A DNA stretch of 60,347 bases from positions 1 through 60,347 of the forward strand of contig CANPXK010000005.1 in assembly GCA_947585965.1 (NCBI GenBank). The letters are read 5' to 3'. This document shows positions 7,990 to 17,761 of the stretch, piece after piece. The position numbers and the translations under genes were made by a program. The notes under the pieces are model-generated. The model was not told where the DNA came from. It did not search any database and was given only the letters and a program-made list of their open reading frames with translations. The first letter of the stretch is position 1; every line of letters begins with the position of its first letter. The stretch is from an uncultured Clostridia bacterium. GTDB taxonomy: Bacteria; Bacillota; Clostridia; Oscillospirales; Acutalibacteraceae.

Positions 7990-8718
7990 TTAATCCGCAA
8001 TAACGGCAACGGTAATATTATCACTGCCGCCGAGTTCTTTTGCAGTTTCTATCAGTTTGTCCGTCAATTCCTCGGATTTATATTCCCTTACAAATTCAAG
8101 CAGCCTGTCATCGGTTATATAATTCGACATTCCGTCCGTGCAGATGATCAGACTTGCACCGTCTTCAAATTCAACGGTATTGTAATCCGTCCTGAGTTCA
8201 GGCTCTGTGCCGAGAGCCCTTGTTATTATATTCCTTCTCGGGTGTTGTCTTGCCTGCTCTCGCGTTATCTGTCCTATGTCAACAAGCTGCTGCACAACGG
8301 AATGATCCGTTGTTACTTGACGCACACCCTCATCACTGCATATATATGCCCTGCTGTCGCCCGCATGAATTATATGTGCCCTTTTCTTTTTTACAACGGC
8401 ACAGACCACGGTTGTTCCCATACCGTCCAGTCCGGGAACATGAACTGCCATATCATAAACCGCCTTATTTGCATATTCAGCCGCAAGCTGCAGCAAATTG
8501 CGTATTTCATCAGGGGACATATCACTGTCATAGCCGCTTATTAATGATTCGGATATATTCTCTGCTGCCACACGGCTTGCTATACTTCCGCCATGTGCCC
8601 CTCCCATTCCGTCACAAACAACCGCCCATACGGCTCCGTCAGGAAAAGTACCCGTCAAGCAGTAATCCTGGTTTGAGCTTCTTTTCAAACCTACATCACT
8701 TTTTGAATATATCTCCAT
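7990..8718 (-). CDS. stp: PP2C-type Ser/Thr protein phosphatase (Stp/PrpC)
   Basis: 242 residues with the metal-binding motifs of bacterial PP2C phosphatases: VCDGMGGAHGGSIAS, GDSRAYICSDEG, ICTDGMSNYI and GSDNITVAVI. It removes phosphate from proteins phosphorylated by the adjacent PASTA kinase, and the two genes form the standard switch pair, separated here by 23 bases. The start at 8718 follows a purine-rich AGGGGGAGATC site. It belongs to the long minus-strand cluster. Confidence 0.95.
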   Translation of the reverse strand: MEIYSKSDVGLKRSSNQDYCLTGTFPDGAVWAVVCDGMGGAHGGSIASRVAAENISESLISGYDSDMSPDEIRNLLQLAAEYANKAVYDMAVHVPGLDGMGTTVVCAVVKKKRAHIIHAGDSRAYICSDEGVRQVTTDHSVVQQLVDIGQITREQARQHPRRNIITRALGTEPELRTDYNTVEFEDGASLIICTDGMSNYITDDRLLEFVREYKSEELTDKLIETAKELGGSDNITVAVIAD

Positions 8719-8774
8719 TTTGATCTCCCCCTTTATCCGTCAGCGGTATTCCACCTTTCATAAGAGCCATGACA

Positions 8775-9806
8775 TCAGGTATGCCCGGAAACATTCCGTC
8801 TCAACTGTCCGCATGAGGCATTAATATCGCTGCCGAGTGTTCTTCGCACCGTTGCGGTAATTCCCGACCTTGCCAGTACGCTTATGAAGGACTCTATTCT
8901 GTCCTTTTTGCTTTTTCTGTATCCTGTTCCCTTGACCGCATTAACAGGAATAAGATTGACATGGGCTATTATTCCCCTGAGTCTTTCTCCGAGCTCTGAG
9001 GCACAACTGTCACTGTCATTTACACCGTCTATCATCGCATACTCAAAGGATATTCTCCTCCCTGTCTGTCTGCAATAATAACGGCAGGCATCGAGCAGAC
9101 TTCCTATATCATATCTCCTGTTTATCGGCATAGTCCTGCTTCTTATTTCATCATTCGGTGCATGAAGTGACACCGAAAGCGTAAGCTGGAGCTTCAAATC
9201 AGCAAGCTCATATATCCTCGGCACTATCCCGCAGGTTGAAAGGGATATATGCCTCATCCCTATATTCATACCGTTCTTATCGGTGACAAGCCTTAAAAAC
9301 CGTATGACATTATCAAAATTATCAAGCGGCTCGCCCATTCCCATAAGAACGACATTGGATATACGTATGCTGTTATCCTTTTGTTCTGTTTGAAGCTGTG
9401 CTATCATTTCCGAGGCAGTCAAATTTCTTGAAAATCCGCTCTTTCCTGTTGCACAGAAAGTACAACCCATTTTACAACCGACCTGAGTGGATATACAGCT
9501 CGTGTATCCGTGGTGGTATCTCATAAGAACAGATTCAACACACTCCCCGTCAGCAAAGGAAAATAAATACTTCCTTGTATCATCATAAGACGAAATCAAC
9601 TTTTTTTCAATAGCCGCATAAGATATATAGCAGTTTTCACTAAGTTTTTGGCGTAATTTTTGAGAAATATTGGTCATTTTATCAAAGGAATTTACACCCC
9701 CATGCAGCCATTTAAAGATTTGCATTGCTCTGTACCCGGGTTCCCCGAGCTCACCGAGCATATCCTCAAGCTCACTCGGATACATGGATTTTATATCTGT
9801 CTGCAT
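8775..9806 (-). CDS. rlmN: 23S rRNA A2503 / tRNA A37 methyltransferase RlmN (radical SAM)
   Basis: Makes C2-methyladenosine in 23S rRNA and in some tRNAs by a radical SAM mechanism. 343 residues from the chosen start. The [4Fe-4S] cysteines are in CKMGCTFCATGKSGF, GMGEPLDN is present, and the resolving Cys is in the C-terminal GSDINASCGQLR. The frame also opens with GTG at 9815, overlapping the rsmB stop, but GAGGAAG lies only at the GTG itself and 8 bases before the ATG at 9806, so I take the ATG. The neighbours rsmB upstream and stp downstream are as in Bacillus. Confidence 0.95.
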   Translation of the reverse strand: MQTDIKSMYPSELEDMLGELGEPGYRAMQIFKWLHGGVNSFDKMTNISQKLRQKLSENCYISYAAIEKKLISSYDDTRKYLFSFADGECVESVLMRYHHGYTSCISTQVGCKMGCTFCATGKSGFSRNLTASEMIAQLQTEQKDNSIRISNVVLMGMGEPLDNFDNVIRFLRLVTDKNGMNIGMRHISLSTCGIVPRIYELADLKLQLTLSVSLHAPNDEIRSRTMPINRRYDIGSLLDACRYYCRQTGRRISFEYAMIDGVNDSDSCASELGERLRGIIAHVNLIPVNAVKGTGYRKSKKDRIESFISVLARSGITATVRRTLGSDINASCGQLRRNVSGHT

Positions 9807-9811
9807 ACAGG

Positions 9812-11143
9812 TCACTTCCTCTTTACTGCACCGATAAAGAAACCGTCCGTTCCGTTTATATGCGGAAACAATGTAAGCTCATTATCAGGCTCATCAATTC
9901 CTCTCGCAATGCCGGCGGGAACAGCAAGTGTATACGGCTCAAATTCATCATGCTCTTTGAGAAATTTTCGTATATTCATGCCGTTTTCGGCAGGATTGAG
10001 GGTGCAGGTCGAATATATCAATATGCCTCCTCTTTTAACAAAACAAGCACAATTACACAGTATAAGATACTGCAAATCGGGCAAACTGTCAAGTCCTAAA
10101 TCATTTTTATATCTGAGTTCCGGTTTTCTCCTTATTATTCCAAGACCCGAACACGGCACATCACAAAGAACCCTGTCCGCAATCGGAAAATCATTATATG
10201 TTGAGCTGTCGGCGGCAACGGTTCGTATAATATCAATTCCAAGCCTCTCCGCCCCTTGTCTTACAAGCCTCAGCCTGTTTTCATACATATCGCAGGAAAT
10301 AATATTTCCGATGTTCCCCATATGCTGGGCTATTGTAAAGGCTTTTCCTCCCGGTGCAGAGCAGGCATCAATAACAGTATTGCCCGGCTTTGCACTCAAT
10401 AATCGACAACAAAGCTGTGAAGCCGAATCCTGCACATGAAAAAGTCCCTCTGAGTACTGTCCGATATTTTCTATCGAACCTGTTTCTTTCAGCATAATAC
10501 AATCATCAATAATCCCTGAGGCTTCCGACCTGATATGTCTGCCGCGTAACGATAAAATCAACTTATTACTGTCTGTTTTCAGCGTATTTACTCTCGCCGC
10601 AATCGGCGGTCTGCCCTCAAGAGATGAAAGTATTCCCTCGGTTATATCATCTCCGTAGCTATCCCTCCACAGTTTAATTATATTTTCGGGGCAGGAATAT
10701 TTTATTGATAAATATTTGTTCTTACCTTTACGCCTGTTCGGAAGAGACAGCCCATCAGACCTTGAAGCACACCGCAGAACACCGTTTGCATAGCCCGAGG
10801 CATTGTAAAGGTTATTTTCTTTACATAACTTTACGCTTTCATTTACTGCTGCCGAAGGCGGCACACTGTCCATAAAAAACAACTGATAAAGCCCCATACG
10901 CAGTATTACGAGCATTTCCTTGTCAAGCTTATTTACAGGTTTTTCCGAAAATCGGGATAAATTATAATCAAGCAAAAGCTTTTTTTCAAGTACCCCGTAA
11001 AACAACACGGAAGTAAATGCCTTGTCACGCATATCCGATTTATTTTCGGAGAGTACTATATTGAGAGTTATATTTGAATATGCCTGTTCATTCTCAACAC
11101 GCATAAGAGCCTCAAATGCAAGCTGCCTTGACGATTTTGACAT
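9812..11143 (-). CDS. rsmB: 16S rRNA m5C967 methyltransferase RsmB
   Basis: 443 residues. The N-terminal 140 residues form a NusB-like RNA-binding domain (RQLAFEALMRVENEQAYSNI). The SAM-dependent methyltransferase follows, with ACSAPGGKAFTIAQ for SAM binding, DVPCSGLGIIRRKPEL with the TC/PC-type Cys, and YSTCTLNPAENG with the catalytic Cys. It methylates cytosine 967 of 16S rRNA. It starts 13 bases after fmt and its stop overlaps the possible GTG of rlmN, so translation is probably coupled. Confidence 0.95.
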   Translation of the reverse strand: MSKSSRQLAFEALMRVENEQAYSNITLNIVLSENKSDMRDKAFTSVLFYGVLEKKLLLDYNLSRFSEKPVNKLDKEMLVILRMGLYQLFFMDSVPPSAAVNESVKLCKENNLYNASGYANGVLRCASRSDGLSLPNRRKGKNKYLSIKYSCPENIIKLWRDSYGDDITEGILSSLEGRPPIAARVNTLKTDSNKLILSLRGRHIRSEASGIIDDCIMLKETGSIENIGQYSEGLFHVQDSASQLCCRLLSAKPGNTVIDACSAPGGKAFTIAQHMGNIGNIISCDMYENRLRLVRQGAERLGIDIIRTVAADSSTYNDFPIADRVLCDVPCSGLGIIRRKPELRYKNDLGLDSLPDLQYLILCNCACFVKRGGILIYSTCTLNPAENGMNIRKFLKEHDEFEPYTLAVPAGIARGIDEPDNELTLFPHINGTDGFFIGAVKRK

Positions 11144-11155
11144 TACCCGCTCTCC

Positions 11156-12079
11156 TTATGAAAATCTCAGGTTTTTCGGATTGCTTTCATGCAGTCCGTT
11201 TATAAATTCCTGTGCAGTCATTTTCCTTTTTCCCTCGGGCTGGATTTCAATTATCTCAATCGCACCCTCACCACAGGCTACAATCAGAGGATTCAGCGAA
11301 AGCACCTGTCCCGGCTCTCCGCTTTCCTTTGAAACAAGCGTCCTGTGAAGCTTAACCCTTTTACCGTTAATCTGTGCGGCTGCACCGGGCCACGAGTTAA
11401 GACCTCTTATACGGTTATGCACATCCCGTGCTTTTTCTGTAAAATCTATTACCGACATATCCTTTGTAAGCATTTTCGCATATGATGATTTACTGTCGTC
11501 CTGTTTTTCTCTTACAAGTGTACCCTCCAATGCGCAGTGTACTACCTTTACTATAAGCTCCGCCCCCGCCTGAGCGAGTCTGTCGTGAAGCTCATCAGCG
11601 GTTTCGTTTTCACCTATTTCAACCTCTGTTTTCATAAGCATATCGCCTGTATCGAGTCCGACATCCATATACATTGCCGTGACTCCGGTTTTAGTCCTAC
11701 CGTCAATTATCGCTGTCTGTATCGGTGAAGCACCTCTGTATTCGGGAAGAAGTGAAGCGTGTACATTTATACAGCCGTACTTGGGAAATTCAATTATTTC
11801 CTTTGGAAGTATCTGACCGTATGCGGCAACCACTATCATTTCCGGTTCAAGCTCCTTTAATATATCAAGAGCCTTACCGTCCCTCAGAGTGGTTGGCTGA
11901 TAAACCTTAAGAGCGTATCCGATTGCCGCCGCTTTTACGGGCGAAGGTGTCAGGGTAAGCTTTCTTCCCTTTGGTTTATCAGGCTGCGAAAATACCCCTG
12001 CAATTTCGTTTCCGTCATCCACAAGAGCCTTCAGGCACGGAACAGCAAAATCGGGAGTACCCATAAACACTATTTTCAT
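11156..12079 (-). CDS. fmt: Methionyl-tRNA formyltransferase
   Basis: Formylates initiator Met-tRNA using 10-formyltetrahydrofolate. 307 residues. The N-terminal catalytic domain shows GTPDFAVPCLKAL, the active-site segment NVHASLLPEYRGASPI (Asn and His) and the later Asp in DTGDML. The C-terminal OB-like tRNA-binding domain carries RGLNSWPGAA. It follows def, the next enzyme of the formyl-Met cycle, by 17 bases. Confidence 0.96.
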   Translation of the reverse strand: MKIVFMGTPDFAVPCLKALVDDGNEIAGVFSQPDKPKGRKLTLTPSPVKAAAIGYALKVYQPTTLRDGKALDILKELEPEMIVVAAYGQILPKEIIEFPKYGCINVHASLLPEYRGASPIQTAIIDGRTKTGVTAMYMDVGLDTGDMLMKTEVEIGENETADELHDRLAQAGAELIVKVVHCALEGTLVREKQDDSKSSYAKMLTKDMSVIDFTEKARDVHNRIRGLNSWPGAAAQINGKRVKLHRTLVSKESGEPGQVLSLNPLIVACGEGAIEIIEIQPEGKRKMTAQEFINGLHESNPKNLRFS

Positions 12080-12095
12080 ATTATCCCCCGTTCCC

Positions 12096-12563
12096 CTAAT
12101 CCTTAAGCTCCGAGGGGTCTATCTTTCTTATAACGTGTTCCTTAAAAAGAATACCGTCAAGATGGTCATTTTCATGGCATATTGCCTTTGCAAGAAGTCC
12201 CTCGGCATTGAGAGTGAATTTATCTCCGCACCTGTTATATGCAATTACTGTCACATACATAGGACGCACGGTTATACCAAATTCGCCCGGGCAGGAAAGA
12301 CATCCCTCGCTTCCCTCCTGTTTTCCCTTTGTCTTGACTATCTTCGGATTTATAAATTCCAGCTTTCCGTCGCCTATATCTATTACAAAAATCCTGCGAA
12401 GTATTCCCACCTGCGGTGCGGCAAGACCAACTCCCTCACCATTAATCATGGTTTCATACATATCATCGAGCAGCGTTGCAAGCTTTTCGTCAAACTTTTC
12501 TACCGGGCGGCATACCTTTGTCAGAATAGGGTCGCCCTCTTTTACAATATTTCTTAAAGCCAT
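12096..12563 (-). CDS. def: Peptide deformylase
   Basis: 155 residues. The three deformylase motifs are present: GEGVGLAAPQVG, EGCLSCPG with the metal-binding Cys, and CHENDHLDG with the metal-binding HExxH. It removes the formyl group from nascent proteins. A longer frame starts at 12575, but GGAGG immediately precedes the ATG at 12563 and MALRNIVKEGDPIL is the expected N-terminus. Located between priA and fmt. Confidence 0.95.
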   Translation of the reverse strand: MALRNIVKEGDPILTKVCRPVEKFDEKLATLLDDMYETMINGEGVGLAAPQVGILRRIFVIDIGDGKLEFINPKIVKTKGKQEGSEGCLSCPGEFGITVRPMYVTVIAYNRCGDKFTLNAEGLLAKAICHENDHLDGILFKEHVIRKIDPSELKD

Positions 12564-12610
12564 AACATCCTCCATGTTATCCGCACCGTACCGTGCATAA
12601 ATTTTTAATT

Positions 12611-15052
12611 CTATATAATGCTGTCGGGGTCAATATCGGCATATACGGAAACATCCGAATACTGTCTGTTATTTCCGAGTTCAATAAGAAGTCCCGACAT
12701 CATTTCACGAAATCTTTTACAGTTTTTGAATTTTATAATTATCCTGTACCGGTATTTGCCGCCGATTTTTGATATAGCAGCCGGTGACGGCCCCATAACA
12801 CGCAGCGGAAGCTCGGAATAAATTTCTTTTGCGACAGCCTTCAGTCTGTCCGTAAAATAATCCGCCGCATCATGCGTTTTTTGTCTGTCCTGCGATGAAA
12901 AGGCAACGACACCTATATCCGCAAAAGGCGGATACAGCATTGCACGTCTTAAAACGATTTCAGCCTTGAAAAATTCATCATAATTCTGTGCGGCGGCAAA
13001 TTCTATTATAGGGTTCTGCGGTTCATAGGTCTGAATTATCGCCCTGCCCTCAAGTCCGCCTCTGCCGGAGCGTCCTACAACCTGAGTAAGAAGTGAAAAC
13101 GTACGCTCATAGCTCCTGAAATCATCTCCATGCAGCATACTGTCCGCAGACAAAACCCCCACGAGCGTAACATTCGGGAAATCAAGACCCTTTGCTACCA
13201 TCTGTGTGCCAAGCATTATATCATACTCACCGTTACGGAAATCACCCAATTTTTTCTCATAAGCATATCTTTGCATGGTCGAATCCGTATCAAGCCGGAG
13301 TATACGGGCATCCGGGAAAAATCCCCTCAGTTCCTGCTCCGCCCTTTGCGTTCCCGCTCCCGAATATCTGAGCTTATCGGAACCGCAGGAAGGACATTTA
13401 TCGGGTGCGGGTATGCTGTATCCGCAGTAGTGACACATAAGTCTGTTATTTGCACTGTGAAATGTAAGTGATATCGAGCAGTTCGGACAGGATATCACCT
13501 CATTGCATGAGCGGCAGGCAACAAAAGTATTATGCCCCCTGCGGTTAAGAAGTATTATTGACTGGTGACCGTATTTCAGATTATCATCAATCGCTTCAAG
13601 CAGAACCGAGCTGTAGCCGGAATTATTCCCCTGCTCACGCTCTATATTCATATCCGCTGTTATGACGTGAGGCAGTCTTGCATTTCCGTAACGTCTGTCA
13701 AGTCTGCTCAGAAGATATCTTCCGTTCTGTGCATAGTAGCAGCTTTCCACCGATGGTGTCGCAGATGATAAAACAAGCGGACATTTATTGATAATGCACC
13801 TGTATTTTGCAAGCTCCCTTGCGTGGAATCTCGGTGTCGCAGATGATTTATAGCTGTACTCCTGCTCCTCATCCATAACTATAAGACCTATATTTTCCAT
13901 AGGTGCAAATATTGCCGAACGTGTTCCTACCGCAATATTCGCCTGACCGTTTTTAACCCTTTTCCATTCCTCAAGTCTTTTCCCAAGGGATAAACCGCTG
14001 TGGAATACGGCTATACGTTTTCCGTATCTTGCGGTAAACTTTGATAAAAGCTGCGGTGTCAGGGCAATTTCCGGAACCATGCATATTATTCCCCTGCCGT
14101 CCTCGTTTACTCTGTCGATAAGCTTCATAAAAACCGAGGTCTTTCCGCTTCCCGTTATTCCGTAAAGCAGTGAAACGGACGGCTTTCCGCTTTTATATTG
14201 CTTTAACAAATCATTGTAGGATTGTTCCTGCTGACTTGTAAGGATTATATTTTCCCTGACCGTTTCAGCTTCCGTTAAAGGTTCGGTTTTCGGCGGCTCG
14301 GCGTCAAAATATTCACATATCCCCCTTTTTACGAGATTATCCGGTACGGAAATACCGACCCCCGTAAAATAGCATATTTCCTTGACCGAAGCTTCACCCA
14401 CATCCGTCAGTACCCTGAGAACCTCCTCCTGTGAGGGGGTATATTTTCTCTCCGGTATTTCTCCCCTAAGCCTTATCATCCTTACGGTAACATCGGCAAT
14501 GCGTTTCTTTATCGTTTCGGTTTTATTTATTATTCCCTTCTCAACAAGGCAGTCAAGTATACCCTCGTCACTTATGGAAAGTGCCTTCAACAGCAAATCC
14601 TGTCTTACAGGCTTTCTTCGAGCAATCAGATATTCAACAACACCGATTTCCTCCGGACTGAGAAGAAAACCCGACATATCCGCATCTTTATCCGCACTAT
14701 AGCTGTATGTAAGCCTGACGGACAAGCCTGTCGGCAGCATAGCTTTAAATGCATCAAAATATGTGCAGTAGCAATGTTCCTTCATAAATTCACCGAGAGA
14801 CAGCAGCTCTGCCGACAATACGGGCTCCCTGTCTATAAGCTGAGATATTTCCTTCAGTCCCGATATATCCCCGGTTTCATAAAGATGCATTACAATTCCC
14901 TGCCTTAGTCCGTGTCCGAAGCTTACCTTAACACGGCAGCCCTCAAGGAGCCTTCCGGACATTTCTTCGGGAACAGCATAGCTGTAAAGTCTGTCATAGC
15001 TGTAGCCCGTTTTTTCAACAGCTACAGCAGCAGCTAAAAATTTCTCATTCAT
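12611..15052 (-). CDS. priA: Primosomal protein N' (replication restart helicase PriA)
   Basis: 813 residues. The order is an N-terminal DNA-binding domain, a winged-helix segment, helicase motifs (GITGSGKTSVFM Walker A, MDEEQ Walker B, SATPS), and a zinc-binding region with paired Cys clusters (CRSCNEVISCPNC and CHYCGYSIPAPDKCPSC), then the second helicase lobe with VGRSGRGG. It reloads the replicative helicase at stalled forks. Its start overlaps the rpoZ stop by 8 bases. In Bacillus coaBC lies between rpoZ and priA; it is missing here. Confidence 0.96.
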   Translation of the reverse strand: MNEKFLAAAVAVEKTGYSYDRLYSYAVPEEMSGRLLEGCRVKVSFGHGLRQGIVMHLYETGDISGLKEISQLIDREPVLSAELLSLGEFMKEHCYCTYFDAFKAMLPTGLSVRLTYSYSADKDADMSGFLLSPEEIGVVEYLIARRKPVRQDLLLKALSISDEGILDCLVEKGIINKTETIKKRIADVTVRMIRLRGEIPERKYTPSQEEVLRVLTDVGEASVKEICYFTGVGISVPDNLVKRGICEYFDAEPPKTEPLTEAETVRENIILTSQQEQSYNDLLKQYKSGKPSVSLLYGITGSGKTSVFMKLIDRVNEDGRGIICMVPEIALTPQLLSKFTARYGKRIAVFHSGLSLGKRLEEWKRVKNGQANIAVGTRSAIFAPMENIGLIVMDEEQEYSYKSSATPRFHARELAKYRCIINKCPLVLSSATPSVESCYYAQNGRYLLSRLDRRYGNARLPHVITADMNIEREQGNNSGYSSVLLEAIDDNLKYGHQSIILLNRRGHNTFVACRSCNEVISCPNCSISLTFHSANNRLMCHYCGYSIPAPDKCPSCGSDKLRYSGAGTQRAEQELRGFFPDARILRLDTDSTMQRYAYEKKLGDFRNGEYDIMLGTQMVAKGLDFPNVTLVGVLSADSMLHGDDFRSYERTFSLLTQVVGRSGRGGLEGRAIIQTYEPQNPIIEFAAAQNYDEFFKAEIVLRRAMLYPPFADIGVVAFSSQDRQKTHDAADYFTDRLKAVAKEIYSELPLRVMGPSPAAISKIGGKYRYRIIIKFKNCKRFREMMSGLLIELGNNRQYSDVSVYADIDPDSII

Positions 15053-15260
15053 TTATATCCGGTTCAAGAATTGAATATTTGTGATTTTCAAATTCCTCTA
15101 CTGCAACGATAACAGGCTTATCACATACTTTGCCCTTATCGTTCTGCATATCATCGGTTATCTCTCTTGCCCTTTTTGCAACGGCTATTGCAAGTGAATA
15201 TTTACTCATCTTACCCGCAAAAATATCATCTACCGAAGGTCTTGTATAATGTTCATACAT
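15045..15260 (-). CDS. rpoZ: RNA polymerase omega subunit
   Basis: 71 residues, typical of omega. It contains RPSVDDIFAGKMSKYSLAIAVAKRAREI, the conserved helix that wraps the C-terminal tail of beta-prime. It aids assembly and stability of RNA polymerase. It lies 24 bases after gmk and overlaps priA by 8 bases. Confidence 0.92.
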   Translation of the reverse strand: MYEHYTRPSVDDIFAGKMSKYSLAIAVAKRAREITDDMQNDKGKVCDKPVIVAVEEFENHKYSILEPDINE

Positions 15261-15284
15261 AATAAAAATCTCCCTTTCCTGATT

Positions 15285-15872
15285 TTATATGTCAAAGCTC
15301 AATCTTTGAGAGCTGAGCTTTTCCGCCGTTATTATTGCCTTTACATTTTCCACGCAGTCCTCAAGTGTATCATTTACAACCACGTAATCGTAATTCTTTG
15401 CAAGTGCAAGCTCTTCCTTTGCCCTTTTCATTCGTTTTTGTATGTTTTCCTCTGTTTCCGTTCCCCTGCCGCGGAGTCTTTTTTCAAGAATTTCCATAGA
15501 CGGCGGCATTATAAAAATACTTATACAGTCCGGCACTGAGTTCTTTACCTTTTCACAGCCCTGTACTTCTATCTCAAGGATTACATCCTTGCCTTCTTTC
15601 CGCCATTCTTCAACAGGTCTTTTGGGGGTGCCGTAATAATTTTCGAGATACTGTGCGTATTCTATAAAGCCGTTTTCGGATATCATTTTTTCAAATTGCT
15701 CACGCCCGTAAAAATAATATTCCCTTCCGTTCTCTTCCTTTCCTCTTGGTGCCCTTGTCGTCGCGGAAATTGAGAGACGTATATTTTCGTCCTTTACGAG
15801 CTTGGAAACAACAGTTCCCTTTCCCGCACCGGCAGGCCCCGAGATAACAAGCAAAAGTCCGCTATTTTTCAT
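15285..15872 (-). CDS. gmk: Guanylate kinase
   Basis: Phosphorylates GMP to GDP with ATP. 195 residues. P-loop [10 protein letters not shown] at 11-20, the GMP-binding segment [19 protein letters not shown] and the lid [16 protein letters not shown] are all present. Its start overlaps remA by 11 bases, indicating coupled translation. Confidence 0.96.
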   Translation of the reverse strand: MKNSGLLLVISGPAGAGKGTVVSKLVKDENIRLSISATTRAPRGKEENGREYYFYGREQFEKMISENGFIEYAQYLENYYGTPKRPVEEWRKEGKDVILEIEVQGCEKVKNSVPDCISIFIMPPSMEILEKRLRGRGTETEENIQKRMKRAKEELALAKNYDYVVVNDTLEDCVENVKAIITAEKLSSQRLSFDI

Positions 15873-16131
15873 TTCCTTCTTCCTCCTCGCCGCTGTCCGT
15901 GCCGCTTATTCTGTGTGCAAGTGTTTCAGCGGAAATTGCCGACAGCACAACATGGTTGCTGTCCGTTACGATAACCGATTTGGTTTTTCTCCCGCAGGTC
16001 GCATCAATAAGCATATGCCTTTCCCTTGCACTCTGCACAATTCTCTTGACGGGAGAAGCCTCCGGTGCAACTATAGTTATAACCCTTGCCGCCGAAAGCA
16101 TATTTCCGTAACCGATATTTATAAGCAGCAT
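15862..16131 (-). CDS. remA: RemA-like regulator (DUF370)
   Basis: 89 residues. The N-terminus [18 protein letters not shown], the [20 protein letters not shown] helix with conserved arginines, and [15 protein letters not shown] are hallmarks of RemA/DUF370. In Bacillus RemA is a ring-forming DNA-binding protein that activates biofilm and osmoprotection genes. The acidic tail [13 protein letters not shown] is longer than in the Bacillus protein. Position between yicC and gmk is conserved. The regulatory targets here are unknown. Confidence 0.9.
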   Translation of the reverse strand: MLLINIGYGNMLSAARVITIVAPEASPVKRIVQSARERHMLIDATCGRKTKSVIVTDSNHVVLSAISAETLAHRISGTDSGEEEEGNEK

Positions 16132-16182
16132 ATGATCAACTCCAGTTATTATTATTGAGCATAACCCGGGAAAACTGATATA

Positions 16183-17061
16183 TTATTCGATATTCTGGAT
16201 TTGCTCTCTGATCTTTTCTATTTCAGATTTGATATCCACAACCTTATGTGCAAGCTCAGCATCGCTGATTTTGGAACCGATCGTATTTGCTTCCCTGTTC
16301 ATTTCCTGAACTATAAAGTCAAGCTTTCTTCCTATCGCTTCACTCCCCGAAAGCATACACTTAAGTTGGTCTATATGGCTCCTGAGCCTTACCGTCTCCT
16401 CGTCAACCGCTGTCTTGTCGGCAAAGATCGCAGCCTCAGTCAGTATTCTCTGAGGATCGGCGGTTCCGTCATCGAGTATCTCATTCAGTCTTGCAAACAG
16501 CTTATTTCGATATTCCTCGACCATCTGCGGATATCTCTGTTCTATACGGCACACCAATCCGATTATAGTATCACACCTTTCAAGCACATCTTCCTTAAGC
16601 TTTTCGCCTTCACGCTCACGCATTGCAACAAAAGCCTCAAGTGCCTGCTTACCTGCCTGCTCAACTATCTCACACAGCTTCTCCTCATCCTCCGGCGCCT
16701 TATGTACCGTAAAAATATCTCCGTATTTTGCGACAAGCGAAACCGTTATATCATCCGTCAGCCCATATTTATCTCGAAGCTCTCTCAACGCATTAATATA
16801 TCCTGCCGCAAGCGAATGGTTAAGACTTACCTCTGCGGCGACCTCATCATCTGCTTCTATTGATACAAAAACATCAATTTTTCCTCTTGTAACATATTCT
16901 GAAATCAGATTTTTTATCCTTTCCTCTATAAAGCCACAGCCTCTCGGTGTGCGGCACTGAAGCTCGAAAAACCTGTGATTTACGGACTTAATTTCAAATA
17001 CGATTCTTCTTCCCTCAACAACACCCTCAAATCTGCCATAGCCTGTCATACTTTTTATCAT
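16183..17061 (-). CDS. yicC: YicC-family endoribonuclease
   Basis: 292 residues from the chosen start. The N-terminal YicC motif MIKSMTGYGRFEG and the C-terminal DUF1732 region ending REANTIGSKISDAELAHKVVDIKSEIEKIREQIQN are both present. YicC proteins are RNases that act on structured RNAs. The frame extends back to 17124, but the family always starts at (M)IxSMTGYGR, so I use the ATG at 17061. It is the first gene of the yicC-to-spoVM cluster and two promoters lie upstream. Confidence 0.92.
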   Translation of the reverse strand: MIKSMTGYGRFEGVVEGRRIVFEIKSVNHRFFELQCRTPRGCGFIEERIKNLISEYVTRGKIDVFVSIEADDEVAAEVSLNHSLAAGYINALRELRDKYGLTDDITVSLVAKYGDIFTVHKAPEDEEKLCEIVEQAGKQALEAFVAMREREGEKLKEDVLERCDTIIGLVCRIEQRYPQMVEEYRNKLFARLNEILDDGTADPQRILTEAAIFADKTAVDEETVRLRSHIDQLKCMLSGSEAIGRKLDFIVQEMNREANTIGSKISDAELAHKVVDIKSEIEKIREQIQNIE

Positions 17062-17079
17062 AACAAACCATCTTTCACC

Positions 17080-17108
17080 ATTAAATTCAAGCATAATATG
17101 CCTGTCAA
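17080..17108 (-). promoter_or_regulatory. Proximal sigma-A type promoter of the yicC cluster
   Basis: On the minus strand TTGACA (17103-17108), 17-nt spacer, TTTAAT (17080-17085). It would start transcription about 10-15 bases before the yicC ATG. Confidence 0.5.
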
Positions 17109-17114
17109 CAATAT

Positions 17115-17144
17115 ATTTTACCAATTTTTAAGCCTGTTTGTCAA
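17115..17144 (-). promoter_or_regulatory. Distal sigma-A type promoter of the yicC cluster
   Basis: On the minus strand TTGACA (17139-17144), 18-nt spacer, TAAAAT (17115-17120). Together with the proximal site it makes a tandem promoter pair for a long housekeeping operon. Confidence 0.6.
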
Positions 17145-17761
17145 CCGCATATATATCACATATCAAGAGACACATTTTTATATGTGCTTCTGCTATATAT
17201 TTTAAGCTATCCTGTATTTATAAGGCTTATCCGAAATATTTACTTATTTCCCTCATACGTGCTTTCTGATCCACATGGAACGGACAACGTTTATTACTAT
17301 GTTTTTCATATTTTTACTAACAGGTATTTATCACTAATCCATTAAAATCTCAAAACAAAATAAAATGCAGGACATACCTGCAAGTTACTATAATAGGAAT
17401 ATAATGCTATTCTATTTATGAGAGGGTCGTTCATAAAAATTCAACTCGTTAAAAAACTCTGTTTTCAAAGGGACTTTTTTACGCTGAAGCGGCGAGTCGA
17501 TATAAAGATTGACATAGGGGTATCCCCGACAAATTGACAGCGAAAGCTCCCACAAAGACGGTGATAATTTAGTCGCATTTTATAATCATAATAACAACAG
17601 TTATCCCTTGAAGACATGATTTTTTGATATATCAGTCGAAAGGGACGGCAGATCAGAGGATTTGTACAGCTCATCATGGAGGAACTCTCTGAATTTATCT
17701 ATTTTTTTCTGTAACAAGTGCAAGAAGTTATGCCTTTTTTTATAAATTTTGTATTTTTTTG
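17145..17761. other. Non-coding stretch with no supported gene
   Basis: About 600 AT-rich bases with stops in all frames. The only frame over 60 codons (minus strand, 17465-17677) has no ribosome binding site, an odd Cys/Tyr-rich composition and no family resemblance. A small GCAGG/CCTGC hairpin lies near 17367-17381. The 15-mer GTTCATAAAAATTCA at 17429-17443 recurs at 55350-55364. It may be the worn remains of an inserted element, but I cannot identify one. Confidence 0.4.

Noticed and set aside
17465-17677. 70-codon minus-strand frame before the CAP lipoprotein
   Set aside because: No ribosome binding site, no recognisable motifs and odd composition; more likely chance in non-coding DNA.
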